This document shows, piece after piece, positions 16,001 to 23,039 of a stretch of DNA of 39,274 bases. The stretch is from the NCBI RefSeq assembly GCF_006546735.2, contig NZ_VICD02000053.1, positions 1 to 39,274 on the forward strand, in the 5' to 3' direction. The translations under genes were made by a program, and so were the position numbers. Source of the DNA: Marilutibacter maris. GTDB taxonomy: Bacteria; Pseudomonadota; Gammaproteobacteria; Xanthomonadales; Xanthomonadaceae. Each line of letters opens with the position of its first letter. Position 1 is the first letter of the stretch. Under the pieces are notes generated by a model. That model was given only the letters and a program-made list of their open reading frames with translations. It did not search any database and had not been told where the DNA came from.

Positions 16001-18014
16001 GCCGGAGACCGGCGAAACTTTCATGGGCTACGACGCGGCTGGCAACCTGGCCTGGTCGGCGTCGGGCTACCGCTCGGTCGCAGCGGCATGTGTGAATGCC
16101 GACGCCGTGGCGGCACGACGCGCCGATCGCAACTACGATCAGCGCAACCGGATCATTTCGTTGAGCTTCCCGGACGGCCGCGGCGACACCACCCATACCT
16201 ACTGGCCCGATGGGTTGCCGCATACCGTCACCGCCAACAATGGCGACGGTAACGTCATCACCACCAGTTATGGCTACAACCGGCGTCGTCTGCCGGTCCG
16301 TGAGCGGATGCAGTGGAACAACATCGACTGGTCGATCAGCAGCTACTACAACTCCAGCGGCCATCTGTCGTCGCAGACAGTTCCCGGATCGCTGGAGATC
16401 GACTACGCGCCCAACGCACTGGGCCAACCGACCAAGGCGGGCCCCTATGCAAGCAATGCCAGCTACTACCCGAACGGTGCGATCAAGCAGTTCACCTATG
16501 CCAACGGAATCGTCCATACGCTGAGCCAGAATGCACGGGGCCTGCCGGAGACCAGCACCGATGCCTACGGCGCCACCAAGTTCCTGGCCGACAGCTACGA
16601 CTATGACGCCAACGGCAATGTCGCAGCGATCACCGACGGCGCGACCGGCACCAACCAGCGCGGCAACCGCGATATGGTTTATGACGGCCTGGATCGCCTG
16701 ACCGGCACGACCTCGCCGATGTTCGGCACCGCAACCTATGCCTACGACGTGCTGGACAATCTGACCCGGGTCAAGCTCAGTGGCGGCACCGCGATACGTG
16801 ACCATCATTACTGCTACGACAGCAGCTGGCACCTGACCAACATCAAGGCCGGCAGCTGCAGCGGAAGCACGGTGATCGGCCTGGGCTACGACCCGCAGGG
16901 CAATCTGAGCAACAAGAGCGGCACCACGTTCGAGTACGACTACGGCAATCGCCTGCGCACCAGCAGCGCCGGAAATACCAGCTACGTGTACGACGGTTTC
17001 GGCCGTCGGGTCCGCGACTACACCGGCGGCAGCAAGTACAGCCTGTACAGCCAGAGCGGGCAGCTGGTGTACGCGAACGACCTGCGCAAGCGCAGGCAGC
17101 ACTGGTACATCTATCTGGGCGGCAGCCTGGTCGCCGAGCGCGAGCGCAATCCCGACGACGGCTCGGTGCGCAACCTGTACCAGCACACTGACGCCCTAGG
17201 CAGCCCGGCGGTGGTGACCGATGCCAGCCGTGTCGTGGTCGAGCGCAGCGAGTACGAGCCCTACGGCAAGGTGCTGAATCGTCCGCTCAAGGACGGCCCC
17301 GGCTATACCGGACACGTCGAAGATACTGCGACTGGCCTGATCTACGCCCAGCAGCGCTATTACGACGACGATATCGGGCGGTTCCTGTCGGTTGATCCGG
17401 TGACGCCGTACGACGATCCGGTGGGGCAGTTCAATCGGTATCGGTATGGAAACAATAATCCGTACAGATATACGGATCCGGATGGGCGTCTAGATTGGGA
17501 GATGCTCGCAGATTCATTTAAGGGCGAAGTTGCATTCACATTGGGATTGCAGGCTAAAGTAAAGGTCGGTCCTGCAAAGCTTAGTGCTGGGTTAGGTGAG
17601 GCCTCATATGGTGCAGGGGCAACTCTTGTAGATGTATACGGTTTTGCTGAGACATCTGGGCCATCGTTAGCAATTGAAGCTGGAAAGGTGGGCGTTGGCT
17701 ATCGCGGGTCTGTTGAGCGATCTGAGATTGGACGAGGAAACATGCCTTATAGGGAGCTTCAGTCCGAGGGTGGGTGGATGTTCGGGTTCAAGGACATGCA
17801 AGCTGATGTTGATCTTGACAACTCCTCAGAGATCGGTGCCTCGGTTAGCGCTTTTGTTGTTAGGGCATCTGTTGGAGTCGATATTGGAAAGGCTACCGAG
17901 GCGATATTCTCAGAGTCGAAGGCAAGCAATGGGTCGAATTTTAGTGGGCCGTCTGTTGTAGAGGTAAGTGGAAGAATAGATTCGGCAAGGCTTGAAAAAG
18001 AGGATGGTAGGTAA
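13056..18014 (+). CDS. Secreted RHS-repeat protein with variable C-terminal domain
   Basis: This is a 1652-residue protein. A long N-region and hydrophobic segment end about VSA|QS (residue 46), so export is Sec-dependent rather than PAAR/T6SS-linked. Many YD/RHS repeats follow (YDxxGRL, YDANGN, YDxLDRL forms). The RHS core motif YTGHVEDTATGLIYAQQRYYDDDIGRFLSVDP lies around 1410-1448, and the core ends at DPDGR (1474-1478). The last ~174 residues are a variable tip, Gly/Ala/Val-rich, with codon use and GC clearly lower than the rest. RHS shells encapsulate C-terminal toxins in known cases, so the tip may be a toxin (inference). ATG 13056 has AGGAGA about 9 nt upstream; 51 bp of upstream open frame was rejected. 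The stop overlaps the next start (TAATG). Confidence 0.92.
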   Translation: MSGTVIARAAARAVYSGCYPKRFDLRTALVSAIGLGLVLTVANVSAQSGIDPGDSGGTSSQTGISPSDEYRKRIEAAQSIAPMDHGLFGENVSLYNGATEFVVTDIDVPGNDALPVKLSRRHSVELQPQGTHTYDIRLGGLGNWDIDVPHMAATYAQANGWPDQRCSLGSVPPINQGPFDRTEVWQGISIHVPGRGNTSALGIQTQTPKPSSGQYRLATKERDVIDCIAMKSGLSGEGFRMTTTSGIKYYFDVGVTRTAAPLQRSIPDSNGSPQVWLRYRDRYYLLASKIEDRFGNTVQFQYNASGYPTRIWSSDGREILLTYSGGRLVSATSHGRTWQYQYNSNAGQYQLQTVTRPDASVWGYTYSSNLKPYASGYDGLPPLPYCQSASPLSEEAYTLTATHPGGASGTFTFSNRRHYRSGVHATECALNSYSHPENPSFLLLVPNYFDVMGLDSKSISGPGISQVMSWSYDYGSTFESLWGSRTEPASYPCTACTATKAVTVTNPDASKQRYTFGMRYRDNDGRQLAVETLTTNDTVLRSESTQYMADSAVPQQPFHGLYGTVLGGSADPASAYVRPVVATSIVQDGVTFNRTHNTFDLYARPLSVTRSNTQGYSRTDVSAYYDETALWVLGQVKKTTCTASTPADSACDGGTDSVESQTDYGWKAMPWKTYSFGKLQQTLAYHTTVSPGTISSITDGRGNTTLLAGWKRGIPQSIIYADQTVQSAIVEDDATIASVTDENGYKTCYAYDTMGRLKKVTYPSESSAGVCDTSTWSPITQSFSPVAASEYGIPAGHWRQDVVNGNARKKTYFDALWRPLLVREYDAGNVTATQRFTRFAYDHEGRTTFASYPSTASSPVTGTHTTYDVLGRTRVVEQDSELGARLRTTTNYLTNTSGHYSLITDPKDNQTRTWYQAFDQPNYEAPVEIRHPEGAVTHISRDVFGKPTKIRRSNSIDPDGGSMAIDRTYTYNSRQELCRINEPETGETFMGYDAAGNLAWSASGYRSVAAACVNADAVAARRADRNYDQRNRIISLSFPDGRGDTTHTYWPDGLPHTVTANNGDGNVITTSYGYNRRRLPVRERMQWNNIDWSISSYYNSSGHLSSQTVPGSLEIDYAPNALGQPTKAGPYASNASYYPNGAIKQFTYANGIVHTLSQNARGLPETSTDAYGATKFLADSYDYDANGNVAAITDGATGTNQRGNRDMVYDGLDRLTGTTSPMFGTATYAYDVLDNLTRVKLSGGTAIRDHHYCYDSSWHLTNIKAGSCSGSTVIGLGYDPQGNLSNKSGTTFEYDYGNRLRTSSAGNTSYVYDGFGRRVRDYTGGSKYSLYSQSGQLVYANDLRKRRQHWYIYLGGSLVAERERNPDDGSVRNLYQHTDALGSPAVVTDASRVVVERSEYEPYGKVLNRPLKDGPGYTGHVEDTATGLIYAQQRYYDDDIGRFLSVDPVTPYDDPVGQFNRYRYGNNNPYRYTDPDGRLDWEMLADSFKGEVAFTLGLQAKVKVGPAKLSAGLGEASYGAGATLVDVYGFAETSGPSLAIEAGKVGVGYRGSVERSEIGRGNMPYRELQSEGGWMFGFKDMQADVDLDNSSEIGASVSAFVVRASVGVDIGKATEAIFSESKASNGSNFSGPSVVEVSGRIDSARLEKEDGR

Positions 18015-18379
18015 TGCCTCTTGAAGGTAGGGTGCTCCGCCGGACAGTTGCAGAAAACATTGCGTTAAATCATCCATTGATGCTGATGCTTGCTTGGATA
18101 GTGTTTGTCTCTGGGTTTTGTGGTCTGCTTGTTTCATATGGAGCGAGTGTTTTGTATCCTCGCGCACCAGCACTATTGGAATATGGAGCTGCTTGTTTCC
18201 TTGCAGGAGCTCTTATCAGTGGCATAGTACTTATGATTGCTAGCACTTTTGTGGCAATGAGGTATAAGGGGTTGCCCGGTCTCGTTAGGTTTGTTGCCAT
18301 AACTTGGATCATTCCGTACTTTGGTGTTTCCATGTACTTGTTGCTTGCGAGATACGTGGCGAAAGATAGAGGGAAGTAG
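18014..18379 (+). CDS. Three-helix membrane protein coupled to the RHS gene, candidate immunity protein
   Basis: This 121-residue protein has three hydrophobic segments: about 22-43 (LMLMLAWIVFVSGFCGLLVSYG), 58-78 (GAACFLAGALISGIVLMIAST) and 90-114 (LVRFVAITWIIPYFGVSMYLLLARY). Its ATG overlaps the RHS stop codon (TAATG), so translation is coupled. The AT-rich composition matches the RHS tip, which suggests they were acquired together. Small genes directly after an RHS tip are usually immunity genes. A membrane protein would fit a toxin acting at the inner membrane. No named family is recognised. Confidence 0.72.
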   Translation: MPLEGRVLRRTVAENIALNHPLMLMLAWIVFVSGFCGLLVSYGASVLYPRAPALLEYGAACFLAGALISGIVLMIASTFVAMRYKGLPGLVRFVAITWIIPYFGVSMYLLLARYVAKDRGK

Positions 18380-18436
18380 GGAAGTAGGATTGGAAAACAC
18401 AGGTCAGAGTCGTTTTTCTGATTGCCCATTACGCAC

Positions 18437-18460
18437 AAGGCCCGCATTGCTGCGGGCCTT
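18437..18460 (+). terminator. Intrinsic-type terminator after the RHS/immunity pair
   Basis: A 10-bp perfect stem AAGGCCCGCA / TGCGGGCCTT with a 4-nt loop (TTGC) is followed by GTTGCTTGT. It lies about 57 nt after the membrane-protein stop and ends the AT-rich segment. Confidence 0.7.
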
Positions 18461-18607
18461 GTTGCTTGTGTGGTGGCAGGCTACGGCGATCGGGCTCGCA
18501 TGGAGTCAAGCATCTGAGTGATGGCTTTGGATAGTGTCTGGATATGTTCAATCTGCTACAGCGGCTCGGTGCCGGACCGCGGCTGCCGGCATTGCGTCGC
18601 GCCGGAG

Positions 18608-19854
18608 TGTACAAGTTGAGTAATTACCCGACACTCGGGCCTCGGTAGAGGCGGTCAGGCGACGAGTTTCTCAGCTTCGGTTTCGGCTGTCTCCTCGGGT
18701 TCGGGAACGATGGACGGCAGGGCTTTCAGTTGCAGGGCATCGCGCAAGGCCATTGCCGGCGTGCGACCTTTGAGGCGGTAACCTTGGTGGCTACGTTCGA
18801 GGTTGTAGTAGCGCAAGAAGGTGTCGAGGTCGCGCTGGATTTCGGCGGGCGTGATGTACCAGGTCTGGCGCCCTGCAACGCGGAAGCACTCATCGAGCAG
18901 TGTGCGGTTCATGCGTTCGACGAAGCCGTTTGTGCGCGGCGTGGTGATCTTAGTGGTGCGGTGCTCGATGCCTTCCATCGCCAGCAGCAACTCGAAGGGA
19001 TGATGGTCTGGCTTGCCGCAGAACTCGCGGCCATTGTCGGTGAGCACGGCCTGCACGGGCACGCCGATCGCTTCGTAGAAAGGCAGCACGCGTTCGTACA
19101 GGGTGTCGCGGCGGTGATGGGCATCTTGCTGGTGTAGACCTTGGCGAAGGCCAGCGAGCAGAAGGTGTCGACTACGACCTGCACGTAGACCTTGCCAACG
19201 CCCTTGAGCGTGCCCCAGTAGAAGGTGTCCTGGCAGAGCAATTCGCCGGGCGCGGAGGATTCGACGTGTTGCTGCGGGATGACTTCGCTGCCGGCTTTCT
19301 CCAGTAGGCGCAGTTGCGCTTCGGAGAGCACGAAGGTGGTATCGCGGACTTGCGCTTCCAGACGCAGCAGGCGCTTGTGGCGGGTGAGCAGGTCGTGGCG
19401 TTGCCACACGCCGCGCACGCCGGACGGGCTGACTTCCACGCCTTGCAGACGCAGTTGGTTGGCAACGAACTGCGAACCCTTGGTGGGGAAGTTGAGGCAG
19501 AAGTCGAGGATGGTTTTCTCGACTTCGGGCGAAACGCGATTGGGATGCGGTCCGCGTGGGCCGCGGCGCTGTTCGACCAGAGCGGCCACGCCACCGGTCT
19601 GGAAGGCACGCTTGATCTCGTAGAACGAGTCGCGGTGATAGCCCATCAGTTGACAGGCCTTGGAGACGTTGCCGAGTTCTTCGGCCAGTTGCAGCAGGGA
19701 CAGCTTGCGCTTGGTACGCTGGGATGCGGCGGTCATCTGGGTGCTCCGGTTCGGTTGGACAGGTGTGGTAACCACCAATCTACCGAAGGCCCAGGTGTCC
19801 GCCCTTTTCATGCTCGGAAAGGGCGGACTGTCGGGTAAATACTCAACTCATACA
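18608..19854 (-). mobile_element. IS481-family insertion sequence (1247 bp)
   Basis: The ends are TGT...ACA, with terminal inverted repeats of about 29 bp. The left end begins TGTACAAGTTGAGTAATTAC and the right end, read inward, begins TGTATGAGTTGAGTATTTAC; both continue CCGACA(C/G)TC. They differ at only a few positions. A single transposase frame lies inside, on the minus strand, interrupted by a frameshift. No target duplication is apparent (CGGAG on the left, CGATG on the right), so the element may be old or the flanks rearranged. Confidence 0.88.
18655..19736 (-). pseudogene. IS481-family DDE transposase, frameshifted
   Basis: The N-terminal half has a helix-turn-helix region (LSLLQLAEELGNVSKACQLMGYHRDSFYEIKRAFQ) and the first catalytic Asp in LCQDTFYWG. 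The remaining DDE residues, VLTDNGREFCG and TNGFVERMNRTLLDE, are in another frame. The two frames meet near 19108, where a one-base loss in the segment encoding ITAADTLYERV explains the switch; restoring it joins KVYTSKMPITAA to DTLYERVLPFYEAIG. IS481 transposases are normally one continuous ORF, so this copy is probably inactive unless the missing base is a sequencing error. Start ATG 19736 (MTAASQRTKRK) is the likely family start. Confidence 0.85.
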
Positions 19855-19855
19855 C

Positions 19856-20098
19856 GATGGATGGTTCCGTACGGCAACCGACGAAGTCGCCCTGACAGTC
19901 GGGCAGGACACGCTGCCGGTTCGCAGCAGGATGCTGAGTGCCTACTGTCCAGGTGGATGTGGAGAGCATCGTGTCGAGCCGCGAGGTGAGCTGGTCGGCT
20001 TCATCGCCTACGATGCATTCGGTGACGCCGAGCAGCTCGCGGGCAGTCCGGACAAACGGCTTCGATTCTCGGCATCGCCGGCCTATTGCCAAGAGTGA
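19856..20098 (+). pseudogene. C-terminal remnant of an ORF interrupted by the IS
   Basis: An open frame runs out of the IS right end for 80 codons to TGA 20096-20098. Its product looks protein-like (DGWFRTATDEVALTVGQDTLPV, SAYCPGGCGEHRVEPRGELVGFIAYDAFGDAEQLAG) but has no start codon outside the IS. On the other side of the IS a short open start at 18549 (MFNLLQRLGAGPRLPALRRAG) could be unrelated or its former N-terminus. No family is recognised. Confidence 0.45.
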
Positions 20099-20326
20099 TG
20101 CGACAAGCCCGCCATTCGTCGGGCCTGTCAGAAGCGGGGTAGAGCCCGCCAGGCGCGTTGCCGTCGGGGCTGCGCGATCGAACCCGCCAGGAACGCGCGC
20201 CCTGCCGTAAGCAACAAAGATGGACACTCTCATCAGTGCCCCGTAACGGGCGCGCCTGTTGGTTGCGGTGAAAAGCGCTACCTATCGCTCAATGGTCCCT
20301 CCCCCCGGGGCCTCATCCTCTCCCGC
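20099..20326. other. Gene-free stretch between IS remnant and orphan gene
   Basis: No ORF with plausible start and codon use is seen, and there is no attC-like site here. It contains GCCCGCCATTCGTCGGGCC-type short dyads and the 3' flank of the orphan gene. Nothing further can be assigned. Confidence 0.4.
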
Positions 20327-20800
20327 TTAGCTCTCGACCGGGGTGAGGCCGAGCGGTTGGTAGAGCTCCGCCGCCTTCAGGTCGGTGGCCTGCGGGTCGA
20401 GCTCGATCCGATAGGGCAGGCCGGTGAAGCTGTCCCGGGCGAAGAACACCAGTCGGCTGTCGAACAGTTCCGGAGCCTTGATCTCGTCGAAGTCGGGAAC
20501 GCCGAAGTCGCAGAGCCGGATCACGCCCGGGCGCCACGGCAGGGACGGGTCTTCGGTGGCCAGCCGCGCGCGAAAGGCGGTGGCGTAGTCGCCGGGGGCG
20601 GTGATCACGCTGAAGTCGTCGCCCAGCAGCAGATGGTTCGCCAGTTCGGCCAGCCGCGATGCGGCCGAGGGCTGCAGCAGTCCGGGCGCAAGCGCCACGA
20701 GCTTGTCGAGTCGGACGACCTTGTGGGCGCCGCCGACAATGACGGCATTGGGGCCGTCGAAGCTGAGGTCCAGTTCGATATCCGGGAGTGCGTCGGTCAT
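20327..20800 (-). CDS. Orphan cytoplasmic protein of unknown function
   Basis: This 157-residue acidic protein has no signal or membrane segment. Recognisable stretches are DIELDLSFDGPNAVIVGGAHKVVRLDKLVALAPG, GDDFSVITAPGDYATAFRARL and RLCDFGVPDFDEIKAPELFDSRLVFFARDSFTGLPYRIELDP. None matches a family I can name. Start ATG 20800 has AAAGG about 9 nt upstream; an ATG at 20821 would add seven residues. Its GC-rich codon use resembles the host, not the cassettes beside it. It lies outside the last attC, so it is not a cassette gene. Confidence 0.6.
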   Translation of the reverse strand: MTDALPDIELDLSFDGPNAVIVGGAHKVVRLDKLVALAPGLLQPSAASRLAELANHLLLGDDFSVITAPGDYATAFRARLATEDPSLPWRPGVIRLCDFGVPDFDEIKAPELFDSRLVFFARDSFTGLPYRIELDPQATDLKAAELYQPLGLTPVES

Positions 20801-21162
20801 GAGTTTGCCTTTCTCGTCCATGTGATGGGCCATCATCGGCCCGGTACTGTCCCTGTGTCGGCCGTCGTGACGCGCGGTCGTGCCGGATCGGGTCCTGGAT
20901 CGCAGACTAGCAAATCCGCTTCGGCGGGGAGGTGGCCGACTGATCCAGGACAAGGGTCAGTGTCGATCTTCGTGCGCGAAAGCGGTCGAATCCGGCCAGG
21001 TTCCCGGGCGCGGACTCGCCCGGTGAAAGAGTACCCTGGCCCCTATTCTGTGTCCTGACAGATACAGACAGCGCTATCAATGAAGCCATCGTCGTTGAGC
21101 GGGCCGAGGGTGTCGCCTTTGAATCCCTAGATGGGTTGCACTGCCTGTCATCTTCCCCTGAT
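20801..21162. other. Gene-free stretch left of the cassette array
   Basis: No supportable ORF is seen in 362 bp. The left part is GC-rich and upstream of the orphan gene, so it may contain its promoter. The right part (from about 21060) is AT-richer and runs into the terminal attC. It is the non-cassette flank of the array. Confidence 0.4.
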
Positions 21163-21222
21163 ACATGACGCTTGAACTAAGCCGGGCCGCGAAGTGGCTT
21201 CGAATTGAATGAACTGCTAGGC
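21163..21222 (-). other. attC site 1 (array-terminal, degenerate)
   Basis: The minus-strand R'' box is GCCTAGC and the opposite box GTCATGT is degenerate. The internal dyad GCCGGGCCGC...GTGGCTTCG matches the other sites. It follows cassette A, and no cassette lies beyond it. Confidence 0.75.
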
Positions 21223-21228
21223 AATGGC

Positions 21229-21633
21229 TCAACTACAACCATATGCCTTCTCGTTCTGAGCGAGAATCTCGCGGCGCACGTCGTCAGGCAACCAGTCCAT
21301 CGTCAGATACTTGCGAGTGAGCTCAACAGCAGACAGGCAGCTTCTCTTGTCACCAACCGAAAGCAGGTAGCGAACGTATCTCAGACCGGTCAGCGGCTCC
21401 CATGCCGCGGACTGGCGTAGCCAGCCGATGGCGCCGCTCTCGTCTCCAATGGCCAAGTGGTGGCATTCGAGCGATACGCTTGCCCCAATGTTGCCTCGGC
21501 TTGCCTCATCCTCAGCAGTCCTCATCTCATCTTGGGACATTCGACTGGCAACGCCGCAGCCGGCAGGTCTCCAGCTAGCTTCAGCTGGAGCGGGACCAAC
21601 GCTTAAAGCAAATGCGAGGATGACTGCAAGCAT
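21229..21633 (-). CDS. Cassette A: secreted Sel1/TPR-like protein
   Basis: This 134-residue protein has a signal peptide (MLAVILAFALSVGPAPAEA). Its middle (AEDEASRGNIGASVSLECHHLAIGDESGAIGWLRQSAAWEPLTGLRYVRYLLSVGDKRSCL) resembles Sel1-like/TPR helical pairs, suggesting a protein-interaction role in the periplasm (inference). The ATG is one base from the core box GTTGGGC, so there is no separate Shine-Dalgarno site. The stop is TGA, 6 nt before the attC site 1 box, unlike the other cassettes, whose stop lies inside the box. Confidence 0.72.
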   Translation of the reverse strand: MLAVILAFALSVGPAPAEASWRPAGCGVASRMSQDEMRTAEDEASRGNIGASVSLECHHLAIGDESGAIGWLRQSAAWEPLTGLRYVRYLLSVGDKRSCLSAVELTRKYLTMDWLPDDVRREILAQNEKAYGCS

Positions 21634-21634
21634 G

Positions 21635-21694
21635 GCCCAACACCTGAGTTAAGCCGAACCGAGAAGGGGCTTCGGCATGAATGAACTGTTAGGA
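21635..21694 (-). other. attC site 2
   Basis: The minus-strand R'' box is TCCTAAC (containing the cassette B stop) and the R' box is GTTGGGC (perfect GTTRRRY). The inner arms GCCGAACCG / GGGGCTTCGGC form the hairpin. Confidence 0.88.
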
Positions 21695-22099
21695 CGCATC
21701 CGGCGGCATCCCGTAGAACGATAGCTCAATGCTGCAGCCAAGCTCACTGGCCAATAGAACCAGCGGGCGCGGGATCCGATAGCAAGGCCATGGGCGATCC
21801 TCGGTAGCCAGATCATAGAGACCGAAGTCGATGGTAGCAGCCGAGAACCCAAGGCTCCTGACAAGCAGGAAGTCTTGCTTGTGCCTTCGGATGAACTGGG
21901 AAGCTTGGGCGGCTTGCTCGACAATGCCATAAGCGCCTGATAGCTCAATGTTGAATCCGGAAATATTGATCGGGCCGCGGCTCTTTGGAGTGCCGGGGGC
22001 GCCCTTCCAGAAGACGCGGCTGGGCTGGATCGACGAAGTTGCGAGAAATCGACGGACCTTGACCGTTGAGCCCGAAACGCGAAGCATGCATGCCGGCAT
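21689..22099 (-). CDS. Cassette B: DUF4279-like protein
   Basis: This 136-residue cytoplasmic protein has the pattern LRVSG...VRRFLATSSIQPSRVFWKG, SGFNIELSG, a central helix QASQFIRRHKQDFLLVRSLGFSAATIDFGLYD, then YRIPRPLVLLASELGCSIELSFYG. This order resembles DUF4279, a family common among integron cassettes and near immunity-type genes; its function is not known. I give the assignment modest weight. The start ATG 22099 lies seven nt from the degenerate core box, and the stop TAA is within the attC site 2 box. Confidence 0.75.
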   Translation of the reverse strand: MPACMLRVSGSTVKVRRFLATSSIQPSRVFWKGAPGTPKSRGPINISGFNIELSGAYGIVEQAAQASQFIRRHKQDFLLVRSLGFSAATIDFGLYDLATEDRPWPCYRIPRPLVLLASELGCSIELSFYGMPPDAS

Positions 22100-22106
22100 G
22101 TATGCG

Positions 22107-22166
22107 CCCTGACGCCTGATTCAAGCCGAGCCGCGAAGCGGCTTCGGTATGGGTGAATTGTTAGGC
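22107..22166 (-). other. attC site 3
   Basis: The minus-strand R'' box is GCCTAAC (cassette C stop inside) and the R' box GTCAGGG has two mismatches. The inner dyad AAGCCGAGCCGC / GCGGCTTCGG is nearly perfect. Confidence 0.88.
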
Positions 22167-22577
22167 GTCATACGGTGCTGGCGCCTGCTTGCAAACGTTG
22201 ACCTCGTCTGCCCGCCAGCTACCGCGCTCGAAAGAGCAGAGCAGGAGGTGGCCGGTCGCTGACGATACCCTTAGAACTTGATTGTCTGGCGCCGCTAAGT
22301 GGAGAGCTACTTCCTGTCCAATCAGGTCTGCCCATGTGGTCGAGGCCGATACATCGAAGTCCGTGAGCCGAGCATCCGGCAGGAAGTGCGACGAACCCTG
22401 GGTGCCGATAGCGTACTGGACAGGCTCTCCGACCCACGAGACAAAAAGCTTCTGGCCGTCTTGAAAGGTCAGCGCAAGCTCCCCGCCAAAGTCATGGGTC
22501 TCGTCACGCTCTGCGGCATCTACGACGAGTTCATCGCCCTCGAAAAGCCTGTAGTGGATCGCTGTGAGCTTGGACAT
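22161..22577 (-). CDS. Cassette C: hypothetical cassette protein
   Basis: This 138-residue soluble acidic protein (MSKLTAIHYRLFEGDELVVDAAERDETHDFGGELALTFQDGQKLFVSWVGEPVQYAIG...) is mostly predicted beta-strand by eye. No signal or membrane segment is present and I recognise no family. The ATG is three nt after the core box and the TAA stop is in the attC site 3 box. Its Trp-containing strand and C-terminal Cys (VNVCKQ) are the only distinctive residues. Confidence 0.72.
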   Translation of the reverse strand: MSKLTAIHYRLFEGDELVVDAAERDETHDFGGELALTFQDGQKLFVSWVGEPVQYAIGTQGSSHFLPDARLTDFDVSASTTWADLIGQEVALHLAAPDNQVLRVSSATGHLLLCSFERGSWRADEVNVCKQAPAPYDA

Positions 22578-22580
22578 GAC

Positions 22581-22640
22581 GCCTAAGGCCTGAACTGAGC
22601 CGAGCCACGAAGCGGCCTCGGCTTGAAAGAATTGTTAGGC
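22581..22640 (-). other. attC site 4
   Basis: The minus-strand R'' box is GCCTAAC (cassette D stop inside) and the R' box is CTTAGGC (one mismatch). The inner dyad GAGCCGAGCC / GGCCTCGGCTT is clear. Confidence 0.88.
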
Positions 22641-22976
22641 GCCATGCTGGGCCGCGCAACCTGCGCTTGCAAGATGTGCCAGGATCGCCGAGAAGCTCGC
22701 GAAGTACGGATTGGCATCTAGGTGGTTGAGCTCCTTGGCGACCTCAGAGAGCGGGGGATTGGTCGGGGACAAGACCAACTGATAGATGCCATTGCCGACA
22801 GTGAATCCGTCGCGGCGATTGGGCGTGAAGAACTCAGGAGACAGGGCCGAACCAGCCTCGTCCCAGAACAGCCAACCGCCACCTTCAACGTCGAGGCCCT
22901 CGCAGTAGGCGATGGCCTTCTCGGCGGAGGCAAACACAAACAAGGTTTTCTCGTCAGTAGCGGCAGCAAAGATCAT
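22635..22976 (-). CDS. Cassette D: small hypothetical cassette protein
   Basis: This 113-residue soluble protein begins MIFAAATDEKTLFVFASAEKAIAYCEGLDVEGGGWLFWDEAGSALSPEFFTPN. Short proteins with a FVFAS..EAI.YCEGIDVE..GW.FWD layout are common in integron cassettes; their function is not established. I place the start at ATG 22976, three nt after the perfect core box GTTAGGC. The longer frame starting at GTG 22988 would run through that box. The TAA stop is within the attC site 4 box. Confidence 0.78.
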   Translation of the reverse strand: MIFAAATDEKTLFVFASAEKAIAYCEGLDVEGGGWLFWDEAGSALSPEFFTPNRRDGFTVGNGIYQLVLSPTNPPLSEVAKELNHLDANPYFASFSAILAHLASAGCAAQHGA

Positions 22977-22979
22977 GGT

Positions 22980-23039
22980 GCCTAACACTTGAATTAAACG
23001 GATCCGCGACGCGGCTTCGGTTTGAATGAACTGTTAGAT
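22980..23039 (-). other. attC site 5
   Basis: The minus-strand R'' box is ATCTAAC (cassette E stop inside) and the R' box is GTTAGGC, both perfect matches. The inner arms GGATCCGCG / CGCGGCTTCGG form the hairpin. Confidence 0.9.

Noticed and set aside
14856-17186. A 776-codon minus-strand frame inside the RHS gene
   Set aside because: The RHS repeats on the plus strand explain the DNA; the antisense product is low-complexity Val/Ala/Gly.
19100-19112. Programmed frameshift in the IS transposase
   Set aside because: IS481 transposases are single-frame proteins and there is no slippery A/T run; a one-base loss is simpler.
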